Below are positions 18,241 to 27,478 of a stretch of 64,000 nucleotides of DNA, one piece after another. The notes beneath the pieces were generated by a model. The model was given only the letters and a program-made list of their open reading frames with translations, was not told the origin of the DNA and did not search any database. Position numbers and translations under genes: made by a program. Position 1 is the stretch's first letter. Every line of letters starts with the position of its first letter. This stretch comes from Streptomyces spinosisporus (lineage in GTDB: Bacteria; Actinomycetota; Actinomycetes; Streptomycetales; Streptomycetaceae): NCBI RefSeq assembly GCF_022698145.1, contig NZ_JALDAX010000003.1, forward strand, positions 496,001 through 560,000. The letters run 5' to 3'.

Positions 18241-19548
18241 TCAGGTCCGTGCCGGTACGGCCGCGGTGCGGCGGGCGCGCAGCCGCACCGCGTGCTCGTT
18301 CGTGCGGACGTCGTACGTCATCAGCTTCGGCAGACACAGCGCCAGCAGGCCCACCGCGCCCACGCACAGCAGGCCCCCGGACCAGACGGAGGCCCGCACG
18401 CCCCACCACGCGGCGAACCCGCCCGAGCGGACCTGGCCGACGGTCGGCCCGACCGAGTACGACAGCAGTTCGATCCCGGCGAGCCGCCCGCGCAGCTCGT
18501 CGGGGATCGTCTGGTTCCACATGGCGCCCCGGAAGATCCCGCTGACCATGTCGCAGCCCCCGGCCACGGTCAGGAACAGCAGCACCAGCCATACGTTCCC
18601 GACGACACCCGCGCCCGCGATCGCCAGCCCCCACAGGGCGGCCGCCAGGACGACCAGGCGCCCGTGCCGGTGCACGCGCGAAGTCCAGCCGCTGGTCAGG
18701 CTCACCAGCAGCGAGCCGAGCGGGACGGCCGCGTACATCAGCCCGAGGGACCAGTCCGCGTCCAGTTCGTCCGCGAGGAACGGCAGCACCGCGAGCGGCA
18801 TCGCCAGGAACATCGCGGCCAGGTCCACCGCGTAGGTGCCGAGGAGCTCCTTGCGGCCCCAGGCGTACCGGGCGCCCTCCGCGATCGCCCTCAGCGACGG
18901 CTTCGCGGCCTCGTGCGCGGCGGGGGACGCGGCGATGCGGACGACCAGGGCGACGGATACGACGAAGGTCAGCAGGTCCGCGCCGTACGCCCAGCCGAGC
19001 CCCGCGTACGCCACGACGACACCCGCGACCGCCGGGCCCGCGACGCCGCCGACCGTCCAGCGCAGGGAGTTGAGCGAGGCCGCGGCCGGCAGGTGCTCGT
19101 GGGCCACGATCCGCGGGAAGAGGGAGTCGAGGGCGGGACGCTGCACCGAGACCAGCGCGGAGGACAGGGCGGCCACCACGTAGAGCGGCCAGACGGCGGG
19201 GTGCGGCAGCAGGGCGTTGAGCAGCAGCGCCACCGACAGCAGGCCCTGCCCCGCCTCCGTCCACACGATCAGCTCCCGCTTGTCCAGGGCGTCGGCCAGC
19301 GCGCCCCCGTACAGCCCGAACACCACCAGCGGCAGCAGCTCCACCGCGCCGATCGCGCCGACCGCCGCCGCCGAGCCCGTGAGCTCCTTCAGCTGCACCG
19401 GCAGCGCGACGAGGGTCAGAAAGCTGCCGAAGTTCGAGATCGTGCCCGACACCCACAGCCGCCGGAAGTCGACGGAGGCCCGCCAGGGCGCGAGATCGGG
19501 CAGGAGCGCGCGCAGGCGGGAGGAGCGCGGGGCGGGGTCGGGGGTCAC
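18241..19548 (-). CDS. MFS transporter (EntS/DitE-like)
   Basis: This is a 435-residue membrane protein with 10-12 hydrophobic helices of the MFS_3 type. N-terminal FRRLWVSGTISNFGSFLTLVALPVQ and the motif YGGALADALDKRE between helices 2 and 3 are typical of this efflux group, which exports siderophores or drugs. The substrate is unknown. The start lies in a gap shared with the next leftward gene at 19631. Confidence 0.87.
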   Translation of the reverse strand: MTPDPAPRSSRLRALLPDLAPWRASVDFRRLWVSGTISNFGSFLTLVALPVQLKELTGSAAAVGAIGAVELLPLVVFGLYGGALADALDKRELIVWTEAGQGLLSVALLLNALLPHPAVWPLYVVAALSSALVSVQRPALDSLFPRIVAHEHLPAAASLNSLRWTVGGVAGPAVAGVVVAYAGLGWAYGADLLTFVVSVALVVRIAASPAAHEAAKPSLRAIAEGARYAWGRKELLGTYAVDLAAMFLAMPLAVLPFLADELDADWSLGLMYAAVPLGSLLVSLTSGWTSRVHRHGRLVVLAAALWGLAIAGAGVVGNVWLVLLFLTVAGGCDMVSGIFRGAMWNQTIPDELRGRLAGIELLSYSVGPTVGQVRSGGFAAWWGVRASVWSGGLLCVGAVGLLALCLPKLMTYDVRTNEHAVRLRARRTAAVPART

Positions 19549-19630
19549 GACCGGTCATGCTCGGTCGGGGAGACCGGCGCGGCAACCGGTTTTCGGCGGA
19601 GCAGGCGTCCTGCCGCCCCGCCGGGGTGTC

Positions 19631-20233
19631 CTACCAGCCCGTCGGCGGCGGTGCCGTCAGGTGGTCCGCGAGGCGGGCGAGGCGGTCCCGGAGGCGGCGG
19701 TGGCCCCGCGTCGACGGCAGGGCGTTCTCGCCGGCCGCGGCGCTGACCAGGTGCTGGATGGTGTCCAGGTCGAGTTCGGAGGCCTCCGGGACGGGCAGGG
19801 ACTCGTGGGCCATCGAGACGAGGTCGTCCTCGGCCGGGCCCAGGGCCAGCACCGTCGTGCCCGCCCGGCGTGCGTCATGCACCCGTTCGAGAAGCGGTAC
19901 GCCCGGTGCGCCCTGCGACACCACGAGCAGCGTCTCGCCCCGCCGGGCCGCCGCCAGCCGCCCCAGACCGACCGCCAGATGCGCCGGATCCGAGGGGCGC
20001 GCATCGTGCCGTACGAGGGTCGGGGCCAGCTCCGGGGTCCCCGACCACGCGGCCTCGTCCACCAGATGCGCCGCCAGATGCCAGGGCTCGTACTCCTGCG
20101 TGCCCACCAGCAGCAGCCCGCCGCCGTGCGACACCACCGAACCGCGCAGCGCCCCCGCGAACCGCCGCGTGGCCTCCAACCACTCGGTCCCGGCGAGCAC
20201 TTCGCGCAGCAGCGCGACCCGTACGGCGTCCAT
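19631..20233 (-). CDS. Hypothetical protein, SIS/Rossmann-like
   Basis: This 200-residue soluble protein has alternating helix and strand segments (GGGLLLVG, ETLLVVSQGAPGVPLLE, TTVLALGPAEDD). The pattern resembles a phosphosugar-isomerase-like (SIS) fold, where SQGAP would be the sugar-phosphate loop. That match is weak and no substrate can be named. It is divergent from the sialidase gene, with a palindrome between them. Confidence 0.68.
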   Translation of the reverse strand: MDAVRVALLREVLAGTEWLEATRRFAGALRGSVVSHGGGLLLVGTQEYEPWHLAAHLVDEAAWSGTPELAPTLVRHDARPSDPAHLAVGLGRLAAARRGETLLVVSQGAPGVPLLERVHDARRAGTTVLALGPAEDDLVSMAHESLPVPEASELDLDTIQHLVSAAAGENALPSTRGHRRLRDRLARLADHLTAPPPTGW

Positions 20234-20254
20234 GCGCAGGCATCCTGCACCAAT

Positions 20255-20270
20255 CGGTCACTCGTGACCG
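20255..20270. promoter_or_regulatory. Palindromic operator between divergent genes
   Basis: CGGTCAC, two bases, then GTGACCG form a perfect dyad in the 79-base gap between the leftward gene at 20233 and the sialidase at 20313. A shorter dyad, TTCACCGTGAA, follows at 20275-20285. The position suits a repressor or activator acting on both genes; the regulator is unknown. Confidence 0.45.
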
Positions 20271-20312
20271 GGAGTTCACCGTGAATTCGCCTGCCCGGGG
20301 GACAGGCGGCCC

Positions 20313-21386
20313 ATGACCGAAGTCACCATCCCCTTCCGCGCGGGCCGTGAGGGATACGCGAGTTACCGCATCCCGGCGGTGGTCACGACCGGCAAGGGCA
20401 CGCTCCTCGCCTTCTGCGAGGGCCGCGTCACCTCCGCGAGCGATCACGGCCACATCGACATCGTGCTCAAGCGCTCCACCGACGGCGGCCGCACCTGGGG
20501 CCCGCTGACGGTCGCCGCGAACAACGGCACGAATCTCGCGGGCAACCCCGCACCCGTCGCCCTCGACACCGGCCGCGTCCTGCTGGTCCATGTCCGCTCG
20601 GCGGCCGCCGCCTCGGAGGACCTGATCGTGCGCGGCAAGGTGAAGGAGGCCGACGGGCGCCGCGTGTGGGTGCAGCACAGCGACGACGAGGGCGTCACCT
20701 GGTCGGCCCCGAAGGAGATCACCCGGCAGGTGAAGAAGGCCGGCTGGCGCTGGTACGCCACCACACCCGGCCACGGCATCCAGCTGAGCACCGGCCGGGT
20801 CGTCGTCCCCGGCAACCACACCCTGCCGCCGACCGGCACCGACGTCGGCAACGAGGGCAAGTACAACGGCGGCCACTGCCTGCTCAGCGACGACCGGGGC
20901 GAGACCTGGTCGCTGGGCTACCTCGACGACAACACCGACGGCTACATCAACGTCAACGAGACCACCGCCGCCGAACTCCCCAGCGGACAGGTCTACTTCA
21001 ACACCCGCAACGACTCCGTGTCCCCCGGCAACCGCGCCGACGCCCGCTCCGCCGACGGCGGCACCACCCTGAGCATCCGCTTCCGCCCGCAGGCCGGCCT
21101 GGAGGGCCCCGTCTGCCAGGGCAGCCTGCTGCAGCTGCGCGACCCCGACGTCCTGCTGTTCTCCGGCCCCGCCTGCCCCTCCGCCCGGGCCCTGATGACC
21201 GTGCGCGCCTCGACCGACAACGGCATCACCTGGCGACCGGCCCTCACCGTGGACGGCCTGCCCGCCGCCTACTCGGACCTCGTCCGCCTCGACGCCTCCA
21301 CCGTCGGACTCCTGCACGAGACGGGGGACTTCGGGGCGTACGAGCGGATCGTCTTCCGGAGGCTGCCCGTGACGCGACTCACCTGA
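20313..21386 (+). CDS. Exo-alpha-sialidase-like BNR protein
   Basis: This is a 357-residue six-bladed propeller hydrolase of the sialidase/neuraminidase family. The YRIPAV motif with the arginine is at 18-23. At least four Asp boxes are seen (STDGGRTW, SDDEGVTW, SDDRGETW, STDNGITW). A C-terminal Tyr/Glu region (AYSDL, LLHETG) would complete the site. Known members cleave terminal sialic or related sugars. No signal peptide is visible, so it appears cytosolic, which is unusual for a sialidase and may point to another glycan substrate. Confidence 0.85.
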   Translation: MTEVTIPFRAGREGYASYRIPAVVTTGKGTLLAFCEGRVTSASDHGHIDIVLKRSTDGGRTWGPLTVAANNGTNLAGNPAPVALDTGRVLLVHVRSAAAASEDLIVRGKVKEADGRRVWVQHSDDEGVTWSAPKEITRQVKKAGWRWYATTPGHGIQLSTGRVVVPGNHTLPPTGTDVGNEGKYNGGHCLLSDDRGETWSLGYLDDNTDGYINVNETTAAELPSGQVYFNTRNDSVSPGNRADARSADGGTTLSIRFRPQAGLEGPVCQGSLLQLRDPDVLLFSGPACPSARALMTVRASTDNGITWRPALTVDGLPAAYSDLVRLDASTVGLLHETGDFGAYERIVFRRLPVTRLT

Positions 21387-21423
21387 CCCGCCCGGGTGCC
21401 GCGGGCGGACGTAAAGTCGGCCC

Positions 21424-22140
21424 ATGACCTCTACCGACAGTGCTGCACAGACCCCCGCGAAGGCCCCCGCCAAGGACCCCTGGGACCTCCCCGACGTCTC
21501 CGGGCTCGTCGTGGGCGTGCTCGGCGGGACCGGGCCGCAGGGCAAGGGGCTGGCCTACCGGCTGGCCCAGGCCGGCCAGAAGGTGATCATCGGTTCGCGG
21601 GCCGCCGAGCGCGCGCAGGCCGCCGCCGGCGAACTCGGGCACGGCGTCGAGGGCGCCGACAACGCCGAGTGCGCGCGCCGCAGCGACGTCGTGATCGTGG
21701 CCGTGCCGTGGGACGGCCACGGCAAGACGCTGGAGGCACTGCGCGAGGAGCTGGCCGGCAAGCTGGTCGTCGACTGCGTCAACCCGCTCGGCTTCGACAA
21801 GAAGGGCGCCTACGCCATCAAGCCCGAGGAGGGCAGCGCCGCCGAGCAGGCCGCCGCCCTGCTGCCGGACTCCCGGGTCACCGCCGCCTTCCACCACCTC
21901 TCCGCGGTCCTGCTCCAGGACCCGGAGATCGCCGAGATCGACACCGATGTGATGGTCCTCGGCGAGGTGCGGGCCGACGTCGAGATCGTGCAGGCGCTCG
22001 CCGGGCGCATCCCCGGCATGCGCGGCATCTTCGCCGGCCGGCTGCGAGGCGCCCACCAGGTGGAGTCGCTGGTCGCGAACCTGATCTCGGTGAACAGGCG
22101 CTACAAGGCGCACGCCGGACTCCGCGTGACGGACGTGTGA
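21424..22140 (+). CDS. npdG: NADPH-dependent F420 reductase
   Basis: This 238-residue enzyme transfers hydride between NADPH and coenzyme F420, supplying F420H2 for actinobacterial reductases. The N-terminal NADP-binding loop reads VGVLGGTGPQGKGLAYRLA (about 30-48). VAVPWDGH, DCVNPLGFD and the AAFHHLSAVLL segment mark the F420 pocket. The N-terminus has a low-complexity lead of about 25 residues. It is followed by a strong hairpin at 22147-22180. Confidence 0.92.
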   Translation: MTSTDSAAQTPAKAPAKDPWDLPDVSGLVVGVLGGTGPQGKGLAYRLAQAGQKVIIGSRAAERAQAAAGELGHGVEGADNAECARRSDVVIVAVPWDGHGKTLEALREELAGKLVVDCVNPLGFDKKGAYAIKPEEGSAAEQAAALLPDSRVTAAFHHLSAVLLQDPEIAEIDTDVMVLGEVRADVEIVQALAGRIPGMRGIFAGRLRGAHQVESLVANLISVNRRYKAHAGLRVTDV

Positions 22141-22146
22141 GGGCGT

Positions 22147-22180
22147 GGGGGACACTGGAGGGCGTACACCAGTGTCCCCC
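22147..22180 (+). terminator. Hairpin terminator after npdG
   Basis: GGGGGACACTGG at 22147-22158 pairs perfectly with CCAGTGTCCCCC at 22169-22180 across a 10-base loop. It starts 7 bases after the npdG stop. As in many streptomycete terminators, there is no T run. Confidence 0.75.
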
Positions 22181-22225
22181 GAGCCCGGCCGCACGTGCCG
22201 GGCCGCCGACAGGAGCCGACCGACC

Positions 22226-22414
22226 ATGCCCCGCCTTGGCATCTACGCCTTGATCGTCTTCGTCCTCGCCGTGGCCGCGGCCGTCGTCTCCTTCGCGCAG
22301 GGCAGCTGGCTGGGGATCGTCTGGATCCTGCTGGCGGGGCTGTCCAGCAACATGTGCTGGTACTACCTCAAGCGCGCCCGGGACGGACAGCGGGCCGCGG
22401 CCTCGAAGCGGTAG
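22226..22414 (+). CDS. Small two-helix membrane protein (62 aa)
   Basis: This short protein has two hydrophobic segments (about 5-23 and 29-47) separated by QGSWLG. It ends in a basic tail, KRARDGQRAAASKR. It follows AGGAG in the leader and lies beyond the npdG terminator. Its function is unknown. It is convergent with the M50 protease gene. Confidence 0.6.
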   Translation: MPRLGIYALIVFVLAVAAAVVSFAQGSWLGIVWILLAGLSSNMCWYYLKRARDGQRAAASKR

Positions 22415-22421
22415 CGGGCTC

Positions 22422-23189
22422 CTACCAGAAGCGGTAGAGGCTGTAGCCGAACGAGGTGTCCCAGTCGCTGACGCCGAGCCCCCGCAGGACCGCGTCGACC
22501 AGGTCGAAGAACACGTGGTTGATCGACGGCACCCACAGCAGCGCGAACACGAACAGCAGGCCGAACGGCGCGAAGGGCTCCACCTCCCGCTTCACCTTGT
22601 ACGACAGCCAGGGCTCGATGACGCCGTAGCCGTCGAGGCCGGGGACGGGCAGGAAGTTCAGGATCGCCGCGGTGACCTGGAGCAGGGCGAGGAACGCGAG
22701 CGCGTAGCGGAAGTCGCCCGGCACGCCGTCCAGGGCGTCCAGCCAGAACGGGGCGGTGCACACGGCCGCGAACAGGACGTTCGTCAGCGGGCCCGCGGCC
22801 GAGATGAGGCTGTGCCGCCATTTGCCCCGGATGCGGTCACGCTCGATGAAGACGGCACCGCCGGGCAGCCCGATGCCGCCCATGATCACGAAGATCACGG
22901 GGAGCACGATGCTCAGCAGCGCATGCGTGTACTTCATCGGGTTCAGGGTGAGATAGCCCTTCGCGCCGATCGTGATGTCGCCGCTGTGCAGGGCCGTGCG
23001 CGCGTGCGCGTACTCGTGCAGGCACAGCGAGACGACCCAGGCCGCCGTCACGAAGAGGAACACGGCGACGCCCGGCTGCTCGGCGAACCCGGTCCAGGTG
23101 GCCCAGCCCGTCACCGCCGTGACGGCCAGGATCCCGAGGAAGACGGGACTGACCCTACGGTCGCTGCGGCTGGTGGTGGCGGTGGTCAT
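22422..23189 (-). CDS. Site-2-type M50 metalloprotease
   Basis: This is a 255-residue integral membrane zinc protease. The HEYAH zinc motif (58-62) lies in a hydrophobic helix, and the third ligand motif NFLPVPGLDG is near residue 200. This small form lacks a PDZ or CBS domain. The family cuts membrane-bound regulators within the bilayer; no obvious anti-sigma partner is adjacent. ATG 23189 was chosen because the upstream 46 codons look non-coding. Confidence 0.87.
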   Translation of the reverse strand: MTTATTSRSDRRVSPVFLGILAVTAVTGWATWTGFAEQPGVAVFLFVTAAWVVSLCLHEYAHARTALHSGDITIGAKGYLTLNPMKYTHALLSIVLPVIFVIMGGIGLPGGAVFIERDRIRGKWRHSLISAAGPLTNVLFAAVCTAPFWLDALDGVPGDFRYALAFLALLQVTAAILNFLPVPGLDGYGVIEPWLSYKVKREVEPFAPFGLLFVFALLWVPSINHVFFDLVDAVLRGLGVSDWDTSFGYSLYRFW

Positions 23190-23334
23190 GGGGCTCCCTG
23201 AACGGTCCGTGTCCACGGTGGGACTGCCCGACGGTACCGGGCGCAGAGGGAAAACGTCCCGCGAGGGGGCCACGGTTCCGCCCCGCCGACCGAACCCCGT
23301 GACCGGCCCCGACGCGAGCGGGGACAATGGGCCC

Positions 23335-26300
23335 GTGCGCTATCGCATCCTCGGCACCACCCAGGCGCTCCGCCCCGACGGCACCCCGCTCCAGGTCGGC
23401 GGGGCGCGACTGCGTGCCCTGCTGACCGTGCTCGCCCTGCGGGCCGGACGTACGGTACCGGTGAGTGTGCTGGTCGACGACGTGTGGGACGGCGATCCGC
23501 CCGCCGACGCGGCGGGCGCGCTGCAGGCCCTGGTCGGCCGGCTGCGGCGGACCCTCGGCGCGGACGCCGTCGCCTCCGACGAGGGCGGCTACCGGCTCGC
23601 CGCCCGGCCCGACGACATCGACCTGCACCGCTTCGAGCGCCGGACCGGCGAGGGCCTGCGCGCGCTCGCCGACGGCGACCCCGCCAAGGCGGCCGTCGTG
23701 CTGGACGACGCGCTCGCCCTGTGGCGCGGCCCCGCCCTCGCCGACCTGCCCGACCGCACCGCCGAGGCGGCCCGCTGCGACGCCCGCCGGCTCGACGCCC
23801 TGCGCGCCCGCCACACCGCCGCGCTCGCCCTGGGCCACGCCGAGCAGTCCCTGCCGGAGCTGACCGCCCTGTGCGACACCCACCCCCTCGACGAGCCGCT
23901 GCAGGCCCTGCGGCTGCGCGCGCTGCGCGACGCGGGCCGCACGGCGGAGGCGCTGGCCGCGTTCGAGGACGTACGGCTGCTGCTTGCGGACCGGCTGGGT
24001 TCCGACCCCGGGCCGGAACTGGCCGCCCTGCACGGCGAGTTGCTGAACGGCAGTGCCAGGACCGCCCGGGTGGAGCCGCCCCCCGCCCCACCGGCCGCTC
24101 CGTCGGCCGCCCCGCCCGGCACCCCGCCGCCCGGCAACCTCAGGGCCCGGCTGACCTCCTTCGTCGGCCGGGAGGCCGACATCGATGCCATCCGCGGGGA
24201 CCTCGCCGCGGCCCGCCTGGTGACGCTGCTCGGACCCGGCGGGGCGGGCAAGACCCGGCTGTCGCAGGAGGCCGCCGAGACCGTGCGCCACGCCGCCCGG
24301 GACGGGGTGTGGCTCGCCGAACTCGCCCCCGTCGACGACCCCAAGGCCGTACCGGAAGCCGTCCTGACCGCCGTCGGAGCCCGCGAGACCGTGCTGTACG
24401 GCGCCGGGGCCGAGGCGATGCGCGCCGGCAGCGACCGGCACGACGATCCCCTGGAGCGGCTCGCCGAGCACTGCGGCAGGCGCCGCATGCTGATCGTCCT
24501 CGACAACTGCGAGCACGTCGTCGACGCCGCGGCCCACCTCGTCGAGGAACTGCTGGAGCGCTGCCCGGAGCTGACGGTGCTCGCCACCAGTCGTGAACCC
24601 CTCGGCGTACCGGGGGAGTTGGTGCGCCCCGTGGAGCCGCTGCCGGAACCGGTCGCGCTGCGGCTGCTCGCCGACCGGGGAGCCGCCGCACGGCCCGGCT
24701 TCCGGATCGAGGAGGACCCCGAGGCGTGCGCCGAGATCTGCCGGCGGCTCGACGGGCTGCCCCTCGCCATCGAACTCGCCGCCGCCCGGCTCCGGATGCT
24801 CACGCCCCGGCAGATCGCCGACCGGCTCGACGACCGCTTCCGGCTGCTCACCTCCGGCAGCCGTACGGTCCTGCCGCGCCAGCAGACCCTGCGCGCGGTC
24901 GTCGACTGGTCCTGGGACCTGCTCGACGAGGACGAACGGGACGTGCTGCGCCGTCTGTCGGTGTTCGCCGGCGGCTGCGACCTGGCCGCCGCGGAGGCCG
25001 TCTGCGGGCCCGCGGCCCTCGACGCGCTCGGCTCCCTGGTCGACAAGTCCCTGGTCGTGGCCGCCCCTTCCGGCGACGGGGAGATGCGCTACCGACTGCT
25101 GGAGACCGTCGGTGAGTATGCGGGCGAGCGGCTGGCGGAGGTGGACGGACAGCGGGAGGCGGGGCGCGCCCACCGCACGTACTTCCGTGAACTCGCCCGC
25201 CGCACCGACCCGTTGCTGCGCGGCCCCGACCAACTCGCCGCGATCAAAACACTGGAACGGGAGTACGAGAACCTGCGCACCGCCCTGCGGCACGCGGTCA
25301 CCGAGGGCGAGGAGCAGGAGGCGATCTGCCTGGTGCTGTCGCTGGCCTGGTACTGGCAGATGCGCGATCTGCGCATCGAGGCCCGCAACTGGTCCCGCGA
25401 GGTCCAGACCCTCGGCCCCGACCCCTTCACCGAGCCCGCACGCCCTGCCGTCCCGGTCTGGGAGCGCTGCACGGACACCCCGCCGCCGTGGACCGGCGAG
25501 CTGCTGGAGGAGGCCCGTCGCGGACTGCACCTGGTCCATCTCGCCTGCATGGACACCGAGTTGGAGGCCTGGCAGACGCCGCAGGCGCAGGTGAAGCTGC
25601 GCATCATCGCCGACGCGTACACCCCGGGGTTGCCGCAGACCTGCCGCAGCCCCGGCTCCCTGTGGTTCTACGCCGTCATGCTCACCGGCGACATGACCCG
25701 GCTGCGTGAGCTCATCGAGGCCACGGTGCGCACCTGCCGGGCCACGCCCGGGTACGAGTGGGAGCTCGCCGCCAGTCTGCAGACGCGGGCCAACCTGCTC
25801 GCCAACCGCAGCGACTGGGCGGGCGACGCGAGCCGGGACGCCGACGAGTCGCTGGAGATCTACCGCCGGATCGGGGATCTGTGGGGCACGGCGGAGGCGC
25901 TCTCCGCGCGCGGCGAGTCGAACGAGAAGCAGGGCCGCTGGCGTGCGGCCGCCGACGACTACGAGTCGGCGATCGAGCACGCCGAGCGCCTCGGCGCCCG
26001 CGCCCAGGTGGCCGTGCTCAGCGCCCGGCTCGGCGCCGCGCTGCTGGAGGCGGGCGAGACCGAGCGCGGCGAGCGGCTGCTGCACGAGGTGATCGACCAG
26101 CAGGACGGCACCGCCAACGAGGCGATGCCCGCCGCCCGGCTGTTCCTCGCGGGCCGCTACGGCCTGACCGGTCGCATTCCCCAGGCACGTGAGGAACTGC
26201 GGCTGCTGCGCGAGCAGTTCAAGATCGCGCACTTCATCGTCTTCGACGCGTTCCTGCTCGGCATGGAGGCCTGGCTGGACGGTGTCGACGGCCGCTACGA

Positions 26301-26631
26301 GGAGTCCCTGGCCAAGGTCCGCCAGGCACTGGAGCGGGCCGGTGATCCCCTCTCGGAGGCCATAGCGCCCTCGATGCGCTCCACCTACCTGACCGTCGCG
26401 GCGATCGCCCTCACCGGAGCCGACAACGGCCGCCGAGCCCGCGACGCCGCCCGCGCCCTCGGCGCCGCGGCACACTTCCTGCCCCCCGGCCACGTCTTTT
26501 CCTGCCTGGAACGCGAAACCCGCGACCGAGCAGTCGCCCGTACCCGCGCCACCCTCGGCGACGAGGCCTACGAGGCCGCGTACGCGGAGGGCGGCGACCT
26601 CTCCGCGGAGGAGGCCGCCGCCCTGGTCTGA
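23335..26631 (+). CDS. BTAD/NB-ARC/TPR regulator (AfsR-like)
   Basis: This is a 1098-residue regulator of the SARP-large class. An OmpR-type winged-helix DNA-binding domain (1-95) is followed by the bacterial transcriptional activation domain (about 96-240). After a Pro/Ala linker comes an NB-ARC-like ATPase with Walker A GPGGAGKT (about 299-306) and ILDNCEH. The C-terminal half (about 600-1090) is TPR-like. Such proteins activate secondary metabolism or export genes by binding heptamer repeats with 11-bp period. Exactly such repeats lie at 28503-28550. The GTG start is chosen by homology of MRYRILG. Confidence 0.9.
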   Translation: MRYRILGTTQALRPDGTPLQVGGARLRALLTVLALRAGRTVPVSVLVDDVWDGDPPADAAGALQALVGRLRRTLGADAVASDEGGYRLAARPDDIDLHRFERRTGEGLRALADGDPAKAAVVLDDALALWRGPALADLPDRTAEAARCDARRLDALRARHTAALALGHAEQSLPELTALCDTHPLDEPLQALRLRALRDAGRTAEALAAFEDVRLLLADRLGSDPGPELAALHGELLNGSARTARVEPPPAPPAAPSAAPPGTPPPGNLRARLTSFVGREADIDAIRGDLAAARLVTLLGPGGAGKTRLSQEAAETVRHAARDGVWLAELAPVDDPKAVPEAVLTAVGARETVLYGAGAEAMRAGSDRHDDPLERLAEHCGRRRMLIVLDNCEHVVDAAAHLVEELLERCPELTVLATSREPLGVPGELVRPVEPLPEPVALRLLADRGAAARPGFRIEEDPEACAEICRRLDGLPLAIELAAARLRMLTPRQIADRLDDRFRLLTSGSRTVLPRQQTLRAVVDWSWDLLDEDERDVLRRLSVFAGGCDLAAAEAVCGPAALDALGSLVDKSLVVAAPSGDGEMRYRLLETVGEYAGERLAEVDGQREAGRAHRTYFRELARRTDPLLRGPDQLAAIKTLEREYENLRTALRHAVTEGEEQEAICLVLSLAWYWQMRDLRIEARNWSREVQTLGPDPFTEPARPAVPVWERCTDTPPPWTGELLEEARRGLHLVHLACMDTELEAWQTPQAQVKLRIIADAYTPGLPQTCRSPGSLWFYAVMLTGDMTRLRELIEATVRTCRATPGYEWELAASLQTRANLLANRSDWAGDASRDADESLEIYRRIGDLWGTAEALSARGESNEKQGRWRAAADDYESAIEHAERLGARAQVAVLSARLGAALLEAGETERGERLLHEVIDQQDGTANEAMPAARLFLAGRYGLTGRIPQAREELRLLREQFKIAHFIVFDAFLLGMEAWLDGVDGRYEESLAKVRQALERAGDPLSEAIAPSMRSTYLTVAAIALTGADNGRRARDAARALGAAAHFLPPGHVFSCLERETRDRAVARTRATLGDEAYEAAYAEGGDLSAEEAAALV

Positions 26632-26650
26632 GGCGTGCGCGAGGTGGGCG

Positions 26651-27478
26651 TCAGCTCTTGGTGCGGAACTTGTGGATCGCGTACGGCGCCGCCACCGCGG
26701 TGATGGCGAGCGACCAGCCGAGCGTCACCCACAGGTCGTGCGCGACGGGGCCGCCCACCATCAGCCCGCGCGCCGCGTCGGCGAGCGTGGACAGCGGGTT
26801 GTAGTCGGTGAAGGCCTGCAGCCAGCCCGGCATCGACTGCGTCGGCGCGAAGATCGACGAGCCGAACTGCAGCGGGAACAGCACCAGGAAGCCCATCGCC
26901 TGCACGGACTGCGCGTTCTTCAGGACCACGCCCAGGGTGAGGAACACCCACATGATCGAGGAGGCGAACACCGCGGACAGACCGACGGCGGCGAACAGCC
27001 CGCCCCAGTGGTGGATGTCGAATCCGACCAGCACGGCGACGATCATCAGCACGGTGGTCGCGAACAGCATCCGCACCAGTTCCACCGAGATCTTCGCGAA
27101 CAGCACCGAGCCGCGCCCGATCGGCAGGGACCGGAAGCGGTCCATGACACCGGAGTTGAAGTCCTGGCTGAAGCCGGTTCCGACGCCCTGCGAGAGCGTC
27201 ATGCTCATCATCGCGATCATGCCGGGGATGACGTACTGGACGTACCCGTCCTGACCGCCGCCCAGCGCCTGGCCGATCGACCCGCCGAAGACGTACACGA
27301 ACAGCAGGGTGAAGACGACGGGCATCAGCAGCGCGTCGAACATCGACTCCGGGTCCTGCTTGATCCACAGCAGGTTGCGGCGGACCAGGGCCCCGGTGTG
27401 GCGCAGATGGCCGCGCAGCGGGATACGGGCGTCGGCAACGGCGGCCGGAGCTGCGGCGGTTGCGGTTGCGGCACTCAT
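26651..27478 (-). CDS. ABC-2 type permease (DrrB-like)
   Basis: This is a 275-residue permease with six hydrophobic segments and the ABC-2 signature in the last third (FGSSIFAPTQSMPGWLQ, then DYNPLS). It forms the membrane part of a daunorubicin-resistance-type exporter with the ATPase upstream. Its ATG overlaps the ATPase stop in ATGA. The gene pair is convergent with the BTAD regulator. The substrate is unknown. Confidence 0.9.
   Translation of the reverse strand: MSAATATAAAPAAVADARIPLRGHLRHTGALVRRNLLWIKQDPESMFDALLMPVVFTLLFVYVFGGSIGQALGGGQDGYVQYVIPGMIAMMSMTLSQGVGTGFSQDFNSGVMDRFRSLPIGRGSVLFAKISVELVRMLFATTVLMIVAVLVGFDIHHWGGLFAAVGLSAVFASSIMWVFLTLGVVLKNAQSVQAMGFLVLFPLQFGSSIFAPTQSMPGWLQAFTDYNPLSTLADAARGLMVGGPVAHDLWVTLGWSLAITAVAAPYAIHKFRTKS

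Noticed and set aside
23155..26493. 1112-codon minus-strand frame opposite the BTAD regulator
   Set aside because: It is a shadow frame with low-complexity Gly/Gln/Ala composition, and the plus strand shows clear BTAD, NB-ARC and TPR domains.
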